In this document: one piece after another, positions 48,223 through 61,953 of the stretch
Numbering within the stretch: the stretch's first letter is position 1
Layout: every line of letters starts with the position of its first letter
NCBI RefSeq assembly: GCF_004519545.1
Contig: NZ_SDKM01000010.1
Span: 1 to 64,000, forward strand
DNA: 64,000 nt
Reading direction: 5' to 3'
From: Nocardioides guangzhouensis
GTDB lineage: Bacteria > Actinomycetota > Actinomycetes > Propionibacteriales > Nocardioidaceae
Notes under the pieces: generated by a model
The model's database searches: none
Told to the model about the DNA's origin: nothing
Seen by the model: the letters and a program-made list of their open reading frames with translations, nothing else
Made by a program: the position numbers and the translations under genes

Positions 48223-48914
48223 TGCGGACCGTGGTGATCGGCGGCACCGCCGGGATCGGGCTCGAGGTGGCCCGGCACCGGGCGGCCCGCGGCGACGAGG
48301 TGGTGCTCACCGGACGTGACCCGGCGCGCGCGGCGGAAGTGGCGGCCTCCGTCGAGGGCGAGGTGACCGGGCTGGCGCTGGACCTCGACGACCCGCACGG
48401 CCTGGCCGACGCGCTCGCGGGCACCTGGACGGTCGACCGGCTCGTGGTCGCGGCCATCGAGCGCGACCAGAACACCGTCGCCGACTACGACGTCGACCGG
48501 GCGACCCGGCTGGTGGTGCTCAAGCTGGTTGGCTACACCGAGGTGATCCACGCGCTGCTGCCGCGGATGGGCCCGGACGCGTCCGTGGTGATGTTCGGTG
48601 GCCGTGCCAAGGACCGGCCCTACCCCGGCTCGGTCACGGTGTCGACGGTCAACGGCGGCGTGGTCGGCCTGGTCAACGCGCTGGCCCTGGAGATCGCGCC
48701 GATCCGGGTCAACGCGCTGCACCCCGGCATCGTCGGCGACAGCCCGTTCTGGTCCGGCAAGCCGGAGGGCGTGCTCGAGGCGTACGTCTCCCGCACCCCG
48801 ACCGGTCGGCTGGCGACCATGCAGGACATCGTCGACGGCGTGGACTTCCTGCTGGAGAACCGTGCGGTGAACGCGACCAACCTCTACCTCGACGGCGGGT
48901 GGCTGGTCACGTGA
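48222..48914 (+). CDS. Short-chain dehydrogenase/reductase lacking YxxxK
   Basis: A 230-residue Rossmann protein with nucleotide loop GGTAGIGLEVARHRAARG and C-terminal TNLYLDGGW. Where SDR enzymes have Tyr-x-x-x-Lys, this protein reads TVSTVNGGVVGLVNALA, with neither residue. It is therefore either an atypical SDR or a non-catalytic NAD-binding subunit. It is coupled to the genes on both sides (TGATG and GTGA overlaps). Confidence 0.8.
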   Translation: MRTVVIGGTAGIGLEVARHRAARGDEVVLTGRDPARAAEVAASVEGEVTGLALDLDDPHGLADALAGTWTVDRLVVAAIERDQNTVADYDVDRATRLVVLKLVGYTEVIHALLPRMGPDASVVMFGGRAKDRPYPGSVTVSTVNGGVVGLVNALALEIAPIRVNALHPGIVGDSPFWSGKPEGVLEAYVSRTPTGRLATMQDIVDGVDFLLENRAVNATNLYLDGGWLVT

Positions 48915-49795
48915 GCGGGCCGCTGCGCGTGGCCGTGGTCGGTACCGGGCGGATGGGTGGCGCGATGGCGGTGAGGGTGGCGGCCGCCGGCCACACGCTC
49001 ACCGTCTTCAACCGGACCCGCGCCGCCGCCGAGGCCGTGGCGACCCGGTGCCCCGTGGACGTGACCGTCGCCGGCACCGCCCGCGAGGCGGCCGCCGCTG
49101 CCGACGTGGTCGTGGTGTCGCTGGCCGACGACGCCGCTGCCCGGGCGACGTACGGCGGCTCCGACGGGCTGGTCGCCGGCCTCGCCGCCGGGGCCGTGGT
49201 CGCCGACACCAGCACCGTCGCGCCCGAGACAACCCGCGCCCTCGAGGCCGACGTGCGGTCGGCCGGCGGGCTGCTTGCCGACACCCCGGTCTCCGGGAGC
49301 GTGAGCAGCGTCGAGGGCGGCACCGTCCTGGTCATGGCCGGCGGCTCCGCCGAGGCGGTCGAGCGGGCCGCGCCCGCGCTGGAGTCGTTCGCGCAGCGGA
49401 TCATCCACCTCGGGCCGCTCGGGTCCGGCGCGACCATGAAGCTGGCGGTGAACGCCATGGTCTTCGGCCTGAACCAGACCCTCGCCGAGGCGCTGGTGCT
49501 GGCCGAGAAGTCCGGCGTCGCGCGGGAACTGGCTTACGAGGTGATCGCCAACAGTGCCGTCGCCGCGCCGTTCGTGCACTACAAGCGTGCCGCCTTCGAG
49601 CACCCCGAGTCCGCCCCGGTCGCCTTCGCCCTGGACCTCGTCGCCAAGGACCTCGACCTCGCCACCGCCCTCGCCACGCAGGTGGGCGCACCGGTCCCCC
49701 AGGTGGAGCTGAACCGCCGGATCGTGGGCGACGCCATCGCCGCCGGCCGCGGCGCCGAGGACCTCAGCGCCCTGGCCGAGCACCTGCGCGGCTGA
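48911..49795 (+). CDS. 3-hydroxyisobutyrate-dehydrogenase-family oxidoreductase
   Basis: A 294-residue beta-hydroxyacid dehydrogenase. The NAD loop is VVGTGRMGGAMAVRVAAAG, the substrate segment is DTPVSGSVSSVEGG, and the catalytic lysine is in GSGATMKLAVNAMV. It probably oxidises a 2- or 3-hydroxy acid or reduces a semialdehyde made in the operon. It is the last gene of the operon; its GTG overlaps the SDR stop. Confidence 0.88.
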   Translation: MSGPLRVAVVGTGRMGGAMAVRVAAAGHTLTVFNRTRAAAEAVATRCPVDVTVAGTAREAAAAADVVVVSLADDAAARATYGGSDGLVAGLAAGAVVADTSTVAPETTRALEADVRSAGGLLADTPVSGSVSSVEGGTVLVMAGGSAEAVERAAPALESFAQRIIHLGPLGSGATMKLAVNAMVFGLNQTLAEALVLAEKSGVARELAYEVIANSAVAAPFVHYKRAAFEHPESAPVAFALDLVAKDLDLATALATQVGAPVPQVELNRRIVGDAIAAGRGAEDLSALAEHLRG

Positions 49796-49851
49796 CCTTC
49801 TCCCCTGTGACCACCCACCATGGGGCCGGCCGTGCACCTGGGCCAGACAGA

Positions 49852-52563
<2,712 letters not shown>

Positions 52564-52756
52564 CACGCACCTGATCGACACCCGCGTCCGGGTCGGCCTC
52601 CACGGCCGGCCCGGACGCTGGTCAAGTGCCACCCCCAGGGGCGTTGTGGGTGGGGGCCGGTGCGCGTACCGTCGTCCAGACCACTCGCCCAGCGATCCGG
52701 CTCTCGGACTTGGCACTTCGGCCGTCGAACCGCTCCCACGGAAGGTTCGGCCCGCG

Positions 52757-52888
52757 ATGACCCAGCACAAGGACAGCGTGCGCGAGATCCTCACCGCGCT
52801 CACCACTCCGCCGAAGCACGCCGACGGCCCGGACGTCGTCGGGGAGCCGGCGGAGATCGCGCCGGTGCGCGACACCGACGCCGACTAG
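52757..52888 (+). CDS. Small protein, 43 residues, unknown
   Basis: MTQHKDSVREILTALTTPPK begins a short acidic/Pro-rich protein. GAAGG lies before the ATG at a suitable distance. The 193 bp after katG that precede it show no other gene. I do not recognise a family. Codon use looks coding, but the shortness makes this uncertain. Confidence 0.4.
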   Translation: MTQHKDSVREILTALTTPPKHADGPDVVGEPAEIAPVRDTDAD

Positions 52889-52897
52889 GGCCGAGTG

Positions 52898-53542
52898 TCA
52901 GCCGAGCGACGCGGCCAGGCCGACCAGGTCCGGTACGACGTCGCTCGCGCCGGCGGCGGACAGCTCGTCCGCCGCGTGGGTCGTGGTCACGCCGACCACG
53001 CGCCCGACCCCGGCCGCGAGGGCGGCGACGATCCCGGCCGGGGAGTCCTCGACCGCCAGCGCGTCGGCGGCGTCGACCCCGAGCCGCTCGCACGCGAGCA
53101 GGTAGCCGGCCGGGTGCGGCTTGCCGTCGACAACGTCCTCCGCGGTCACCACGGTCTCGGCGTGGCCGATCTCGGTGAGCGGCCCCTCGGCGCGGCGTAC
53201 CCACGACGGGCCGGCCGAGGTCACCACCGCCACCGGTACGCCGATCCGGCCGGCGGCGGCGATCAGCGCGGCGGCGCCGGGCACCGGCTCCGGGGCAGCG
53301 TCGTCGTCGACCAGGGCGACCACCTCGGCGGCCAGCGCCTCGAGGTCGTGCCCGGTCCACGGGCCGGGCACGGCCTCGAAGACGTCGGCGGCCCGGCGCC
53401 CGGTGAACAGGGTGAGGTCTGGCTCGTCCCAGCCGCGGGACGCGAAGAAGGCGCGGTACGCCTCGCGGTGCAGCGGCTCGGTGTCGACCAGGGTGCCGTC
53501 GAGGTCCAGCAGGAGCGCGCCCGGTCTCGTCGCAGCGGTCAC
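52898..53542 (-). CDS. HAD-family phosphatase (beta-phosphoglucomutase-like)
   Basis: A 214-residue HAD protein with complete motifs: LLLDLDGTLVDTEPLH (nucleophile and acid Asp), VVTSAG, the Lys in VDGKPHPAGYL and AVEDSPAGIVAALAAG. The cap type and size match sugar-phosphate phosphatases or mutases. It lies seven bases after the PTS EIIA gene on the same strand, so it may act on a sugar phosphate from that pathway. The GTG at 53542 is the start. Confidence 0.88.
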   Translation of the reverse strand: MTAATRPGALLLDLDGTLVDTEPLHREAYRAFFASRGWDEPDLTLFTGRRAADVFEAVPGPWTGHDLEALAAEVVALVDDDAAPEPVPGAAALIAAAGRIGVPVAVVTSAGPSWVRRAEGPLTEIGHAETVVTAEDVVDGKPHPAGYLLACERLGVDAADALAVEDSPAGIVAALAAGVGRVVGVTTTHAADELSAAGASDVVPDLVGLAASLG

Positions 53543-53549
53543 CCGGCGG

Positions 53550-54014
53550 TCACGCCTCCACGGTGAACAACACGTCGCCGGTCACGGCGACGGCACCGTC
53601 GGCCGGCGCCGGCACCGAGCCCTTGGGACGGTCCATCGCCACCACGGGCACGATCGTGGAGATGTCGTCACCGGTGATCGTCGACGGGTCCCAGCGGACC
53701 ATGGGGTCACCGGCCGCGACCGTGCTGCCCTGGGTGGTGAGCACCTCGAAGCCCCGGCCGTCGAGGCGGACGGTGTTGATGCCGAGGTGGACCAGCACGC
53801 CCACTCCGTCGCCGCCGAGCACCACGAACGCGTGCGGGTGCACCTTGACCACCTTCCCGGCGATCGGCGACACCACGGTCACCTCGCCGGGGTCGGGGTC
53901 GATGGCCACGCCGGGCCCGACCATCTCGGACGCGAACACCGGGTCGGGCGTCTCCGACAGCGGGACCAGCCGGCCGGGGCAGGGCGCGAGGACCTGCGTC
54001 GCTGGCGGGGTCAC
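53550..54014 (-). CDS. PTS EIIA, glucose/N-acetylglucosamine type
   Basis: A 154-residue EIIA(Glc)-fold protein. The two active-site histidines are in VVKVHPHAFVV and VGVLVHLGINTV; the first ends beside the FASEMVGPGVAIDP region. It passes phosphate from HPr to EIIB. The GTG overlaps the EIIB stop (GTGA). Confidence 0.92.
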   Translation of the reverse strand: MTPPATQVLAPCPGRLVPLSETPDPVFASEMVGPGVAIDPDPGEVTVVSPIAGKVVKVHPHAFVVLGGDGVGVLVHLGINTVRLDGRGFEVLTTQGSTVAAGDPMVRWDPSTITGDDISTIVPVVAMDRPKGSVPAPADGAVAVTGDVLFTVEA

Positions 54015-54244
54015 ATCAGGTCCTCGATGTCCTCGGCCAGGGTGTCGGCCTCGGGGCCGACCACGACCTGCACCACGGTGCCCGACGACACGACGCCGTG
54101 CGCGCCGGCGGCCTTGAGCGCCTTCTCGTCGACCTTCGAGGCGTCCTCGACCTCGGTACGGAGGCGGGTGATGCACGCCTCGATCTCGACGACGTTGCCG
54201 GCGCCGCCGAGCCCGGCGAGGATCTGTTCGGCCTTGCTGCTCAT
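54011..54244 (-). CDS. PTS EIIB, N-acetylglucosamine type
   Basis: A 77-residue stand-alone EIIB domain. The phosphorylated Cys is in IEACITRLRTEV. It lies between the SIS gene and EIIA, while its EIIC is encoded on the other strand 2 kb away. In many bacteria these domains are fused in NagE; here all three are separate proteins. Confidence 0.92.
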   Translation of the reverse strand: MSSKAEQILAGLGGAGNVVEIEACITRLRTEVEDASKVDEKALKAAGAHGVVSSGTVVQVVVGPEADTLAEDIEDLM

Positions 54245-54308
54245 GTACTGCTCCTTCGGGGCGGAACCGGTCGGACGCCGGTCACGGGGGTGGTGGGGTG
54301 CGGGTGGT

Positions 54309-55364
54309 TCATCGTGGGTCGGTGGCGGTCACCTTGGCCAGACCGCGGGGGTTGTCGGGGTCGAGCCCGAGCCGGCGGGCCAGCCCCTCGACCACGAGCT
54401 GGGCGGGCACGATCGCGGCCAGCGGCGCGAGCTGCTCGGGCAGGTCCGGCCCGGGCACGTGCACCGCGCAGGCGGCGGCGAAGCGCGCGTCGCCGCCGAT
54501 GCCGACCACCCGCGCTCCGCGCGTGGTCAGGTCGTCGGCGAGCTCGACCAGCGCGTCGAGCAGCGGCCCCCCGGGGGCCGCGACGAGCACCGCCGCGGTG
54601 CCCTCGGTGACCACGGAGATCGGGCCGTGCCGCAGGTCGGCGTAGGAGTAGCCGCGCACCGGACGCAGGCAGGTCTCCTCCAGCTTGAGCGCGATCTCGA
54701 GCGCGGTGCCGAGCATGAGGCCCCGCCCCGACACGACGGCGTACGTCGCCGCGGCGAGCGCGGTGACCGCGTCCTCGACCCCGGTCGCCGCGGCCAGCAT
54801 CCGGGCCACCTCGTCGGGGACCCGGGCCAGCTCCGCGTCGAGCGCGTCGGACTCGCCGGCCAGCGCCGTGCCGAGCACGGCCATCGCGACCAGCTGCGTG
54901 AGGTAGGTCTTGGTGGCCGGCACCGCGAGCTCCGGTCCGGCCTGGGTGACCAGCGCCAGGTCGGCCTGGGCGGCCAGCGGCGAGCCCTCGACGTTGGTGA
55001 CCGCGACCGTGGCGGCGCCGCAGTCGCGGGCCCAGGCCTGGGTGGTCACGATCTCGTCGGTGGCGCCGGACTGCGACACCGAGACGACCACGGCGTCGGA
55101 GAGGTCGAGCCGACTGCGGTAGTGGGTGGCCACGCTCGGGGAGACCAGTCCGCCCGAGATGCCGGCCCAGGTCTCCAGCAGGTAGCGGCCGTAGATCGCC
55201 GCGTTGTCGCTGGACCCCCGAGCGGCGAACAGCACCCGGCGCCGGCCCGTGGCCAGCTCGCGGAGCCGGGGCCGGAGCGGGAGCAGTGCCGTGAGCGTGG
55301 CGCGTGCGGCCTCGGGCTGCTCGGCCATCTCGCGGGCCATCTGGGTCAGCGGGGTGGGGGTCAC
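54309..55364 (-). CDS. SIS-domain aminosugar-phosphate deaminase/isomerase
   Basis: A 351-residue protein with two SIS domains like the C-terminal half of GlmS (AARGSSDNAAIYGRYLLE, SVSQSGATDEIV, RGLMLGTALEIALKLEETC) but no glutaminase domain. Such proteins act as glucosamine-6-phosphate deaminases (NagB-II) or related AgaS enzymes. In this locus it would convert glucosamine-6-phosphate made by NagA to fructose-6-phosphate; this is inferred from context. GAGGAG precedes the GTG. Confidence 0.85.
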   Translation of the reverse strand: MTPTPLTQMAREMAEQPEAARATLTALLPLRPRLRELATGRRRVLFAARGSSDNAAIYGRYLLETWAGISGGLVSPSVATHYRSRLDLSDAVVVSVSQSGATDEIVTTQAWARDCGAATVAVTNVEGSPLAAQADLALVTQAGPELAVPATKTYLTQLVAMAVLGTALAGESDALDAELARVPDEVARMLAAATGVEDAVTALAAATYAVVSGRGLMLGTALEIALKLEETCLRPVRGYSYADLRHGPISVVTEGTAAVLVAAPGGPLLDALVELADDLTTRGARVVGIGGDARFAAACAVHVPGPDLPEQLAPLAAIVPAQLVVEGLARRLGLDPDNPRGLAKVTATDPR

Positions 55365-55414
55365 CGGATCTCCTCGAGGGTGTTGACAGACGCCGGAACA
55401 GCGGCCATCCTCAG

Positions 55415-55447
55415 TGGTGCGTACCAGACCGTACCAGTACGAACCAG
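55415..55447. promoter_or_regulatory. GntR (DasR/NagR-like) operator region
   Basis: TGGT-GCGT-ACCA (55415-55426) has the arm length and spacing of the known DasR site TGGTCTAGACCA. ACCAG words follow at 55423, 55433 and 55443, exactly 10 bp apart. A TTGACA (55383-55388) with 17 bp to CATCCT (55406-55411) lies just upstream as a possible promoter for the GntR gene. Confidence 0.6.
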
Positions 55448-55468
55448 TTGTGTCGAGAGGCCGATTCC

Positions 55469-56241
55469 TTGTCGCAGACCCAGCCCCGCCGGCTCCTCGG
55501 TGACGGCCCGCAGCCGCTGCACGCGCAGCTGCGGGACGCCCTCGCGGACCTCGCCGTCTCCGAGCTCGGGCCGGACGCCGCCATCCCGTCCGAGCGCGAG
55601 CTGATGACGACGTACGGCGTGTCCCGGGCGACCGTGCGCAAGGCCATCGACGCGCTGGTCGCCGACGGGCTGCTCACCCGGATCCACGGCCGCGGCACGT
55701 TCGTCGCGAAGCCACGGCTCGAGAGCCGGCTGCACCTCGCGTCGTTCAGCCAGGACATGCGGCGGCGCGGGCTGACCCCCTCCACCCGGCTGCTCGCGAT
55801 CGAGCTCGACGACCCGCCGGCCGACGTGGCCCAGGCGCTCCGCCTCCGGAGGGGCGAGCGGGCCTGGCGCGTCGACCGGGTCCGGCTCGCCGACGACCAG
55901 CCGATCGCGCTCGAGAACGGGTGGTACCCGGAAGGGCCGCTGCCCGACCTCGACCGGCAGGACCTCGGCGGCTCCCTATACGAGCTGTTCGCCACGACGT
56001 ACGGGCTGGTCATCGACAGCGCCGAGCAGACGCTGTGGGGCGAGCGGGCCGACGACGCGATGGCGCGCCGCCTCGACGCCCCGGTCAACACGCCGCTGCT
56101 GGTGTTCCGCCGGGTCTCCTCCGCGGGCAGCCGCCGCCTCGAGTACGTCGTGTCCCGCTACCGCGGCGACCGCTACCAGATCCACATGTCACTGGGCCGT
56201 GACCAGATCGGCCCGAGCTCCACCACCGAAGGGAACCAGCA

Positions 56242-56245
<4 letters not shown>
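55469..56245 (+). CDS. GntR/HutC-family regulator, DasR/NagR-like
   Basis: A 258-residue regulator. The winged helix is PSERELMTTYGVSRATVRKAIDALVADGL, followed by RIHGRGTFVAKPR and a UTRA ligand domain (about residues 100-240). In actinobacteria such proteins bind amino-sugar phosphates and control PTS and nag genes. A TTG start at 55469 is chosen because GAGAGG lies nine bases upstream and no ATG/GTG is near the family start. It is divergent from the SIS gene and overlaps EIIC. Confidence 0.88.
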
Positions 56246-57495
<1,250 letters not shown>

Positions 57496-57497
57496 GC

Positions 57498-58611
<1,114 letters not shown>

Positions 58612-58619
<8 letters not shown>

Positions 58620-59076
58620 CCTTCCGGAGGTCGCCGATCATCCGGCGGTGGGTGAGCTCGGCGACCAGCTCGCGGGCCGGCAGGTCGGCGAGGAGGTACG
58701 CCGTGCCGAGCGCGCCGTGCGGGTGGAATGCGACGTCGAGGCGGACCCGGGTGCCGCCGCCCGGCCGCGCGAACCACTCGGTCAGCAGCGACACCGTCCC
58801 CGGTGCCCGCACGGTCGCGTCGAGCGCCAGCCCGCCGGGGTCGGACCGGGTGACCGTCCAGAAGCCGGCCCGGTCGCCCACCCGGAGCAGCGGCCGGCCC
58901 GGCACCGGCCACTGCCGGCCGGCCCCGCCGACGAGCACGTCCAGCGTCCCGCGCAGCACGAACGGCCACGCGTCGACGTACCACCGGTCGCCGGCCAGGC
59001 CGCAGGCGAGCACCCGGCGTACGTCCGCCAGGGTCAGGTCGACGTGGCCCTCGCGGCTGCTGGTGAGGAGTCCCAT
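58612..59076 (-). CDS. DUF2867-like protein
   Basis: A 154-residue soluble protein with an alternating beta structure and the segments DRWYVDAWPFVLRGTLD and GFWTVTRSDPGGLALDATVR. These fit the DUF2867 (START-like) family, whose role is unknown. It is a single gene between nagA and the sigma factor. TAGCGT ends six bases before the ATG. Confidence 0.65.
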
Positions 59077-59095
59077 GTCCCGACGCTAGCCGGTG

Positions 59096-59599
59096 CTATC
59101 GCTCGACCTCCGCCAGCGCTGCCCGCATCGCCTCGATCCCGCGCGACGTGTGGCTCTTGACCGTGCCCTCCGAGATCCCGAGCTCCACCGCGGCCTCGGC
59201 GACCGAGAGCCCCAGCCAGTGCCGCAGCACCACCGTCTTCCGCTGCATCGGGGGCAGCGACTGGAGCGCCTCGAACAGCACCGTGCGGTCCTCGGACGGC
59301 AGCCCGGCCGGCGCGGCCGCGTCCGGGAGCTCGCCGGCCACCTCGCGCCGCCACGGACGGCGGGACTCGTCGATGTTGGCGCGGACCAGGATCCGCCGGA
59401 CGTAGGCGTCCTCCTTACCGTCGAGGGCCACCCGTGGCCACGCGACGTACAGCTTCACCAGGGCGGTCTGCAGCAGGTCGTCGGCCTTCGCCCAGTCGCC
59501 GCAGAGGGCGTAGGCGATCCGGCGCAGGTGGCCCTGGCGGGCCGTGACGTAGTCGACGTACGCCGCCTCCCGGTCGGCCCGGCGGGTCAGCAGGCTCAC
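59096..59599 (-). CDS. SigE-family ECF sigma factor
   Basis: A 167-residue sigma factor. Region 2 runs over YVDYVTARQGHLRRIAYALCGDWAKADDLLQTALVKLY, and region 4 ends with LSVAEAAVELGISEGTVKSHTSRGIEAM. No anti-sigma of the zinc-finger type is adjacent; instead a membrane protein gene lies just upstream and overlaps the GTG start (GTGA). Confidence 0.92.
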   Translation of the reverse strand: MSLLTRRADREAAYVDYVTARQGHLRRIAYALCGDWAKADDLLQTALVKLYVAWPRVALDGKEDAYVRRILVRANIDESRRPWRREVAGELPDAAAPAGLPSEDRTVLFEALQSLPPMQRKTVVLRHWLGLSVAEAAVELGISEGTVKSHTSRGIEAMRAALAEVER

Positions 59600-60528
59600 C
59601 GCAGGCCCTCCCCGTCGGCGTACCGCTCCCGACAGCGCTGGAGGAACGCCTCCATGGTCGGCCCGGGCTGCAGGACCTGGGCAGGCACCGGGTAGAGGTC
59701 GGACTCGCCGGCGACCCGGCGGGCCAGGACGAACCAGACCTGGTCCCCGTCCCGGACCTTCGCCGCGGCCGTCAGGTCGCCGGGCTCGGCGAAGCCGGGG
59801 ACGTCGGGGTTCGCGACCTGCTGGAGCACCTCGGCGCCCTTGCTCCCGACCAGGCGCCCGTCGTCGGTCATGGTCACGACGTCTGATCCGGGCGCGGGGG
59901 TGCTGCGGTTGCCGGAGTTGATGGCGACCTGGTCGTCGACCCAGGCCTGGAGGGTGCCGAAGCCTCCCCCGGCCGGGACCCAGCTGGCGCCGCCGCCGTT
60001 CTCCTCGTGGGTGACCAGCACCCACTCGGCGCTGCCGCCGTTGGTGACCTCGAGGCCGACCGACTTCGCGGGCAGGTCGTAGCCCATCGGGTTCGGGATC
60101 CGCTGGTGGATCGTCCACCCCTTCTTGATCGTCAGCCGGCCCCACGCGTCGTACGCCGCGTGGGCGCCGCCTTCCCACAGCTCCTTGCGCTCCTGCCGGG
60201 TCAGCGGCCGAGGCCCGTCGGCCGGGTCGTCGGCGGTCGCGTCCGTCGTGGGCGTGGGGGCCGCGCTCGCAGAGCGGGTCGCCGGCGCGGGCTCGGGCAG
60301 CGCGGAGGAGCTCGGGCCGCCGCTCACGGCCCACGTGCCGGCGGCGACCACCGCGACCACTGCGGCCGCGCCGGCCACCGACGCGGCGCGGCGTCGGGCC
60401 AGCGCCCGCCGCCCGGCGACGATCCGGTCGTCGAGCCGGACGTGGCGGGGCCCGTCGCCGAACGAGCGGTCGATGAGGTCGTGCCAGTCGGTCTCGTGGT
60501 CGTCGGTGCCCGTGCCGCCGTGCTGCAT
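59596..60528 (-). CDS. Single-pass membrane protein, possible sigma regulator
   Basis: A 310-residue protein with a cytoplasmic N-terminus of about 46 residues, one membrane helix (VAGAAAVVAVVAAGTWAVS), a Pro/Thr/Ala-rich stalk to about residue 108 and an extracellular domain. It is cotranscribed ahead of the SigE-type factor. Size and topology would suit an anti-sigma or sensor, but its N-terminus lacks an obvious anti-sigma motif, so this is inference. Confidence 0.65.
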   Translation of the reverse strand: MQHGGTGTDDHETDWHDLIDRSFGDGPRHVRLDDRIVAGRRALARRRAASVAGAAAVVAVVAAGTWAVSGGPSSSALPEPAPATRSASAAPTPTTDATADDPADGPRPLTRQERKELWEGGAHAAYDAWGRLTIKKGWTIHQRIPNPMGYDLPAKSVGLEVTNGGSAEWVLVTHEENGGGASWVPAGGGFGTLQAWVDDQVAINSGNRSTPAPGSDVVTMTDDGRLVGSKGAEVLQQVANPDVPGFAEPGDLTAAAKVRDGDQVWFVLARRVAGESDLYPVPAQVLQPGPTMEAFLQRCRERYADGEGLR

Positions 60529-60700
60529 GGTGTCCCCCTGAGGTGGTCCAGCCTGTCACCTCCTTGACGGATCGTCCGTCGGAAGGGTTGTCACGGGCGC
60601 GTCGTACGGCGTCTCGGTGCCCGGCCGCCCGGCTGCCGCGCGTGGCCGGCGACCACTAGGGTGGGCAGCGTCGTCACAGCGAGTCCGGAGGAGCACCGCC

Positions 60701-61735
60701 ATGCCCATCGCCACGCCCGAGGTCTACGCCGAGATGCTGGACCGCGCCAAGTCCGGCGCGTTCGCGTACCCCGCGATCAACGTCTCGTCGTCCCAGACCC
60801 TCAACGCCGCCCTCAAGGGCTTCGCCGACGCGGGCTCCGACGGCATCATCCAGGTCTCCACCGGCGGCGCGGAGTACCTCTCCGGCCCCTCCGTGAAGGA
60901 CATGGTCGCGGGCTCGGCCGCCTTCGCCGCGTTCGCCGCCGAGGTCGCGAAGAACTACCCGGTCAACATCGCGCTGCACACCGACCACTGCCCGAAGGAC
61001 AAGCTCGACGGCTTCGTGCGGCCGCTCCTCGACATCTCCCTCGAGCGGGTCAAGAACGGCCAGCCGCCGCTGTTCCAGTCGCACATGTGGGACGGCTCCG
61101 CGGTGCCGCTCGACGAGAACCTCGTGATCGCGGAGGAGCTGCTCGAGAAGTGCAAGCAGGCCAACGTGATCCTCGAGATCGAGGTCGGCGTGGTCGGCGG
61201 CGAGGAGGACGGTGTCGCCCACGAGATCAACGACAAGCTCTACTCCACGCCCGAGGACGCGATCGCGACCGCCCGCGCGCTGGGGTACGGCGACCGCGGC
61301 TACTACATGACCGCGCTGACCTTCGGCAACGTGCACGGCGTCTACAAGCCCGGCAACGTGCAGCTGCGTCCCGACGTGCTCCGCGACGCGCAGGCCGCGG
61401 TCGTGAAGGAGTTCGGCCTCGAGGACGGCAGCAAGCCGTTCCACCTGGTCTTCCACGGCGGCTCCGGCTCGACCGCCGAGGAGATCGGCGCGGCCGTCGA
61501 CTACGGCGTGGTGAAGATGAACGTCGACACCGACACGCAGTACGCCTTCACCCGCCCGGTCGCCGGGCACATGTTCACCAACTACGACGGCGTGCTGAAG
61601 GTCGACGGCGAGGTCGGCAACAAGAAGGCCTACGACCCCCGCGCCTGGGGCAAGGCCGCCGAGGCCGGCATGGCCGCCCGCATCGTCGAGGCCTGCGAGA
61701 ACCTCCGCTCCGCGGGCACGTCCCCCACCGCCTGA
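60701..61735 (+). CDS. fbaA: Class II fructose-bisphosphate aldolase
   Basis: A 344-residue zinc aldolase of glycolysis and gluconeogenesis. The zinc and catalytic segments are IALHTDHCPKDKLDGF, SHMWDGSAVPLDENL, LEIEVGVVGGEEDG, FGNVHGVYKPGNV, FHGGSGST and KMNVDTDTQYAF. A GGAGGAG site precedes the ATG, and TAGGGT at 60656-60661 may be the -10. It stands alone. The 172-bp gap before it shows no other gene. Confidence 0.97.
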   Translation: MPIATPEVYAEMLDRAKSGAFAYPAINVSSSQTLNAALKGFADAGSDGIIQVSTGGAEYLSGPSVKDMVAGSAAFAAFAAEVAKNYPVNIALHTDHCPKDKLDGFVRPLLDISLERVKNGQPPLFQSHMWDGSAVPLDENLVIAEELLEKCKQANVILEIEVGVVGGEEDGVAHEINDKLYSTPEDAIATARALGYGDRGYYMTALTFGNVHGVYKPGNVQLRPDVLRDAQAAVVKEFGLEDGSKPFHLVFHGGSGSTAEEIGAAVDYGVVKMNVDTDTQYAFTRPVAGHMFTNYDGVLKVDGEVGNKKAYDPRAWGKAAEAGMAARIVEACENLRSAGTSPTA

Positions 61736-61762
61736 CCCACCACCGCCACCCCGCCGTTCTCG

Positions 61763-61834
61763 CTGTAACGCGGTGGTCTTGTCACTCAGCACGTGTTCGA
61801 CCACGTACTAAGCAACACGAACACCGCGTTACAG
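61763..61834. repeat. 72-bp palindromic element, copy 1
   Basis: CTGTAACGCGGTG (61763-61775) pairs with CACCGCGTTACAG (61822-61834). A central near-palindrome GTGTTCGACCAC lies between. It matches copy 2 (62988-63059) at about 63 of 72 positions by eye, in the same orientation and with the same length. Confidence 0.88.
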
Positions 61835-61953
61835 GCGGCTGGGGGCACGGATCGGCCCGGTTCTCGTCCACAAGGGGCCGGTGGAGCGCGGTCGTCCACA
61901 GGTGACCGGGAACGGCCGGGGCGACGTCGTACGGCGGTCGCAGGCTGGCGGCC

